Shown here: positions 61,120-64,000 of the stretch, piece after piece
How the letters are laid out: every line of letters begins with the position of its first letter
Numbering within the stretch: the stretch's first letter is position 1
Notes under the pieces: model-generated
Told to the model about the DNA's origin: nothing
Seen by the model: only the letters and a program-made list of their open reading frames with translations
Databases searched by the model: none
From: an uncultured Sunxiuqinia sp.
Lineage (GTDB): Bacteria > Bacteroidota > Bacteroidia > Bacteroidales > Prolixibacteraceae
NCBI RefSeq assembly: GCF_947495665.1
Contig: NZ_CANLZV010000018.1
Location: forward strand, 1 to 64,000
DNA length: 64,000 nucleotides
Reading direction: 5' to 3'
Translations under genes and position numbers: made by a program

Positions 61120-62901
61120 ATGAAAAATCGAATCGTACTTTTTCTTTTAACGATCCTGTCGTGTCAACTCTGGGCGTCTAATGAGCCCGACCCAGTTGAT
61201 GCTGATCTTCTGAAACGAATTGAAAACAAATTTGTGGTGGACTCGCTGCCCGTTCGTTATTATTCCAATATCCTGATTCGGCTGGAGGGACAGCCAACAG
61301 CTGAAGACTCGCTCATTGTGCAGCAACTGGTTGATACTTTAAACTCGGTTATTGATGTGTGGAAAGTGTACCTGATTTATGAAGGCACATCGAATCTGGT
61401 GATTCAGCTGAATATGCCGGAAAATATTGGAAAGGAAAACCAGATAGAGCGAAGGGATAATACACGTGAGATTGTTCAGAATAAGATTATCTTGAATTTG
61501 GACGCAGATGCTGATTCACTGACACGCAAAAAGCAGTTGTATTATTACCTGATGCGTTCGCTGGTGAAATTCACCGATAAGGCAGCGGAGTCACCTAAAG
61601 TAAAGGGAAGTGTCTTTGATGAAGATTCGCCGGAGAAAATCACTTTTGCCTCGGTTGATTTGCCCGTTATCAAAAGTTTGTACGCAAAAGTGTATGATGA
61701 TCGGTCGCGCAGGCCAAGGAAAAATTCACCTTTTCAATCGAAGAAAGTCAGTCCTCGAAACCGCTTTTTAGTGAGTTCAGCAGCCGGATTAATGGGCATG
61801 TTGCTGGCGATTATTTACCTGATTGCGATTGTGCAGACAGGGGTGATTAAGAACCATAACTATGATTTTGGGAAGTTTTTGTGGCAGGGCATGTTGGTGT
61901 TTTTTGCTTATGTGCTTCAGGTGGCTGTTGCTTCGTCCATCAAAGTGTATTTCTTAAATGTCAAGTTTGATTACCGTATTGTGCTGGGCAATACCATTGG
62001 TATTGCTGCATTGGGGGTTATAAGCATCATTCTTATTTTTCTGACGGAGTTTGGCATTTTAAGAAAGCGAAAGGATGATTTATTGCTGAACACGCTGATT
62101 CCATTTTTAACCACTACGTTTATTCCGGCACTGCTCCCCATGGGACTAATGCTGATTATGCCTTCTTCAGTGAGAAATGAGGAAGCCATTTTTGGAGTGA
62201 CAGTCACGACCATTTTGTTTTGCTCGCTTATTGGAGTGGCCCGTACTTTTTACATCTATATGAGCATGCAGTCGCGCCACTTGCTGCGCAAGAAAGATGT
62301 GCAGTTGGCGCAGTTGAGCGAATTGCACAAACAAGCTGAACTGCAATCATTGCAATCCAAAATTAATCCCCACTTTTTGTATAATTCGTTAAATTCGATC
62401 GCGAGCCTGGCAACCATCGATGGACAAAAAACGGAGAAGATGGCTTTGGCTTTATCCGATTTCTTTAAGTATTCGTTGAACAAGGAGCAAAAGCAAACGG
62501 TGAGTTTGAAAGAAGAGATGGAGTCGGTTGAGACCTACTTAATCATTGAAAAGGTGCGTTTTGGCGAGCGGCTCAATTATGAAGTTCAGCTGCCGCAGGA
62601 ACTCGAAGAAGCGCATATTCCCCAGTTTTTGATTCAGCCGCTGGTTGAAAATGCCGTGAAACATGGCCTGTCTCAATTAACCCACAATGGGTTGATTCGG
62701 GTGGTGGTTGAGCGTGTGAATAAACAACTTAAAATCCGGGTTTTTGATAACGGACCTGCATTCCCGGATGAGCCAATTGCCGGCTACGGACTACAAAGCA
62801 TTCAGGAAAAATTGAATTTGCTTTATCAAAACAAGGCGTGGCTCAAGTGGGAAAATGCGCCGGAGAAACACATTCTTATTGTATTACCTTTTTCAGAATA
62901 A
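61120..62901 (+). CDS. LytS-type sensor histidine kinase
   Basis: The product is 593 residues. A signal peptide or first helix (1-18) leads into an extracytoplasmic region (about 20-210). At least four membrane helices follow (about 215-240, 250-275, 285-308, 325-345 and 352-375). The kinase core is the His_kinase type: phospho-acceptor in LQSKINPHFLYNSLNSIASL (His at about 417), LSDFFKYSLNKE, PQFLIQPLVENAVKHGL as the N box, then DNGPAFPDEPIAGYGLQSIQEKL. It pairs with the LytTR regulator 9 nt downstream. The signal is unknown. Confidence 0.92.
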   Translation: MKNRIVLFLLTILSCQLWASNEPDPVDADLLKRIENKFVVDSLPVRYYSNILIRLEGQPTAEDSLIVQQLVDTLNSVIDVWKVYLIYEGTSNLVIQLNMPENIGKENQIERRDNTREIVQNKIILNLDADADSLTRKKQLYYYLMRSLVKFTDKAAESPKVKGSVFDEDSPEKITFASVDLPVIKSLYAKVYDDRSRRPRKNSPFQSKKVSPRNRFLVSSAAGLMGMLLAIIYLIAIVQTGVIKNHNYDFGKFLWQGMLVFFAYVLQVAVASSIKVYFLNVKFDYRIVLGNTIGIAALGVISIILIFLTEFGILRKRKDDLLLNTLIPFLTTTFIPALLPMGLMLIMPSSVRNEEAIFGVTVTTILFCSLIGVARTFYIYMSMQSRHLLRKKDVQLAQLSELHKQAELQSLQSKINPHFLYNSLNSIASLATIDGQKTEKMALALSDFFKYSLNKEQKQTVSLKEEMESVETYLIIEKVRFGERLNYEVQLPQELEEAHIPQFLIQPLVENAVKHGLSQLTHNGLIRVVVERVNKQLKIRVFDNGPAFPDEPIAGYGLQSIQEKLNLLYQNKAWLKWENAPEKHILIVLPFSE

Positions 62902-62910
62902 AAAAACAGC

Positions 62911-63675
62911 ATGTTGAATAATCACTATCGAACCCTGATAATTGATGATGAAAGTCCGGCGCGGCAACGGATGCAGCAAATATTAAGGGAAGTGCCGGAG
63001 ATTGATCTGGTAGGAGAAGCTGCCAATGGACTGGAAGCGGTCAGGCTGATTGAAGATTTGCAGCCGGATCTGATTTTTCTGGATATCCAGATGCCGGGCC
63101 TTAATGGTTTTGAAGTGTTGCAACAGATCAGCTATTTTCCTACGGTGGTTTTTTGCACCGCTTACGATGACTATGCGTTGGAGGCTTTTGAAACTGCTGC
63201 AATTGATTACCTGGTAAAGCCGGTAAAAGCCGAGCGGGTCAGACGCTCCATCGAGAAACTGCGGTCGTTGCAGCAGGAGGTGAAAAGAGAGCAGGTGTTG
63301 CAATTGCTGTCCAGTTATTCTTCTCCGGAAAAACGAAAAAGAGTGACCAGCATTCCTGTTAAGCTGGGCGACCGGATGTTGTTAGTTAAACTGACCGACA
63401 TCAGCTACTTTATTTCCGAAGACAAGTATGTGTCGATTGTGAAAAAGGATGGTAAAAAGTACCTGACCGACCACAGCCTGAAATTTCTGGAAGAGAAACT
63501 TCCCGATAACTTTATTCGCATTCATCGGAGTATTTTAGTTAATGCAACACTGATTCATGAAATTGACAAGCACTCGGGCTGCCGGTATGTGGTTCGTTTG
63601 GATGATCTGGTTAAAACAAAACTGGTGAGTGGGCGAAACTACGGCGAGAAAATAAAAGCTTTGCTGGAACTTTAG
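62911..63675 (+). CDS. LytTR-family response regulator
   Basis: The product is 254 residues. The receiver domain (about 5-125) has IDDESPARQRM with the acidic pair, phospho-acceptor Asp in LIFLDIQMPGLNGFEVL (about 57), CTAYDDYALEAFE and DYLVKPVKAER. The LytTR DNA-binding domain follows (about 145-252: IPVKLGDRMLLVKLTDISYF, EDKYVSIVKKDGKKYL, FIRIHRSILVNATLIHEI, VSGRNYGEKIKAL). It is the partner of the upstream LytS-type kinase; the pair likely regulates an export or envelope function. Confidence 0.95.
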   Translation: MLNNHYRTLIIDDESPARQRMQQILREVPEIDLVGEAANGLEAVRLIEDLQPDLIFLDIQMPGLNGFEVLQQISYFPTVVFCTAYDDYALEAFETAAIDYLVKPVKAERVRRSIEKLRSLQQEVKREQVLQLLSSYSSPEKRKRVTSIPVKLGDRMLLVKLTDISYFISEDKYVSIVKKDGKKYLTDHSLKFLEEKLPDNFIRIHRSILVNATLIHEIDKHSGCRYVVRLDDLVKTKLVSGRNYGEKIKALLEL

Positions 63676-63793
63676 GTATCTGTAGAACGAAATATGGATT
63701 CCTGTTGGTGAAAATAGGCTTTAGGTAAGCGGGTTTCTTAATTCAAAATGAAATCGTACAGGGTGAATGAGGAAAGCAGTAGTTGGCAATGGT

Positions 63794-63801
63794 TATTTTT
63801 G
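63794..63801 (+). promoter_or_regulatory. Candidate -7 element (TATTTTTG) of the ZIP transporter gene
   Basis: Exact TAnnTTTG match 55-62 nt before ATG 63856. No -33 TTG at standard spacing. Confidence 0.4.
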
Positions 63802-63855
63802 TATTTTCATGTTGACTAAAATTTTTCTTGTTATTAACGCAAAGAGATTCTGACT

Positions 63856-64000
63856 ATGTATTCATGGTTTGTTGAACAAGGGCCTGTGATGCAGGCATTA
63901 CTTGCTACATTATTTACCTGGTTTGTAACGGCACTTGGTGCCGGTATGGTTTTTTTCTTTAAACGGATCAACCGTAAGGTGTTGGATGGCATGCTGGGGT
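63856..64000 (+). CDS. ZIP-family metal transporter, N-terminal part
   Basis: The frame opens at ATG 63856 and runs off the right edge after 48 residues. MYSWFVEQGPVMQALLATLF, TWFVTALGAGMVFFFKRINR and KVLDGMLG match the first two helices of bacterial ZIP transporters of the GufA/ZIP subfamily, which import divalent metals such as zinc. The rest, including the metal-binding helices 4 and 5, is outside the window. Confidence 0.82.
   Translation, partial: MYSWFVEQGPVMQALLATLFTWFVTALGAGMVFFFKRINRKVLDGMLG

Overview
The window looks like a chromosome segment of a Bacteroidota bacterium, probably of the Marinilabiliales/Prolixibacteraceae type (the rank is an inference from gene content, not from a marker gene). 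Supporting signs are: start codons mostly without a Shine-Dalgarno sequence, repeated promoter matches to the Bacteroidota pattern TTTG-N(17-23)-TAnnTTTG placed 20-50 nt before start codons, many lipoprotein and Tat-exported sugar enzymes (ThuA, DUF1080, DUF2264, PmoA/DUF6807, Gfo/Idh/MocA), DUF1573 and CNNM/CorC proteins, and LytS/LytTR signalling. No rRNA, tRNA or CRISPR array was seen.

Layout. 1-10.3 kb: a carbohydrate cluster (DUF6807, ThuA, Tat-exported Gfo/Idh/MocA, DUF2264, lipoprotein Gfo/Idh/MocA, aldo/keto reductase, DUF1080) that fits oxidation-first (3-keto) glycoside breakdown. 10.7-20.9 kb: a housekeeping minus-strand block: nadB-nadC-coaX with overlapping genes, an outer-membrane protein, a TPR protein, LptC, a CNNM transporter and a PpiD-like chaperone. 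20.9-24.0 kb: an accessory island containing an HU-like/DUF4469 gene, 46-bp tandem repeats, two copies of a 400-bp internally deleted RAYT transposase element with REP hairpins, a frameshifted Rhs-type C-terminus coupled to a small membrane (immunity-like) gene, and a beheaded XRE regulator. A 24-bp perfect direct repeat lies at both outer edges. 24.4-30.0 kb: an RND efflux operon. 30.1-43.4 kb: YiaK-type dehydrogenase, Asp/Glu racemase, DUF1080 lipoprotein, phosphofructokinase, a two-component system, DUF1573, MeaB, TlpA-like lipoprotein, dihydrolipoyl dehydrogenase and a Na/Pi cotransporter.

43.6-46.7 kb: a chimeric protein (degenerate prephenate-dehydratase-like domain, two membrane helices, C-terminal beta domain) diverging from a fluoride-type CLC antiporter. 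The antiporter has a clear fluoride riboswitch. Between them sits a (TGAT)20 microsatellite. 46.9-54.4 kb: amino-sugar and glycan genes (GH20, GH109-like, a TIM-barrel lipoprotein) with a membrane-anchored LamG/winged-helix/BTAD regulator. 54.9-60.9 kb: the ilvD-ilvB-ilvN-ilvC operon, preceded by two successive transcription attenuators, each with its own Ile/Leu/Val-rich leader peptide. 61.1-64.0 kb: a LytS/LytTR pair and the start of a ZIP metal transporter.

The strongest candidates for something new are the prephenate-dehydratase-like/2TM/beta-domain chimera, the tandem ilv attenuators, and the RAYT-derived repeats that shaped the 21-24 kb island. The fluoride riboswitch is a confident identification of a known class.
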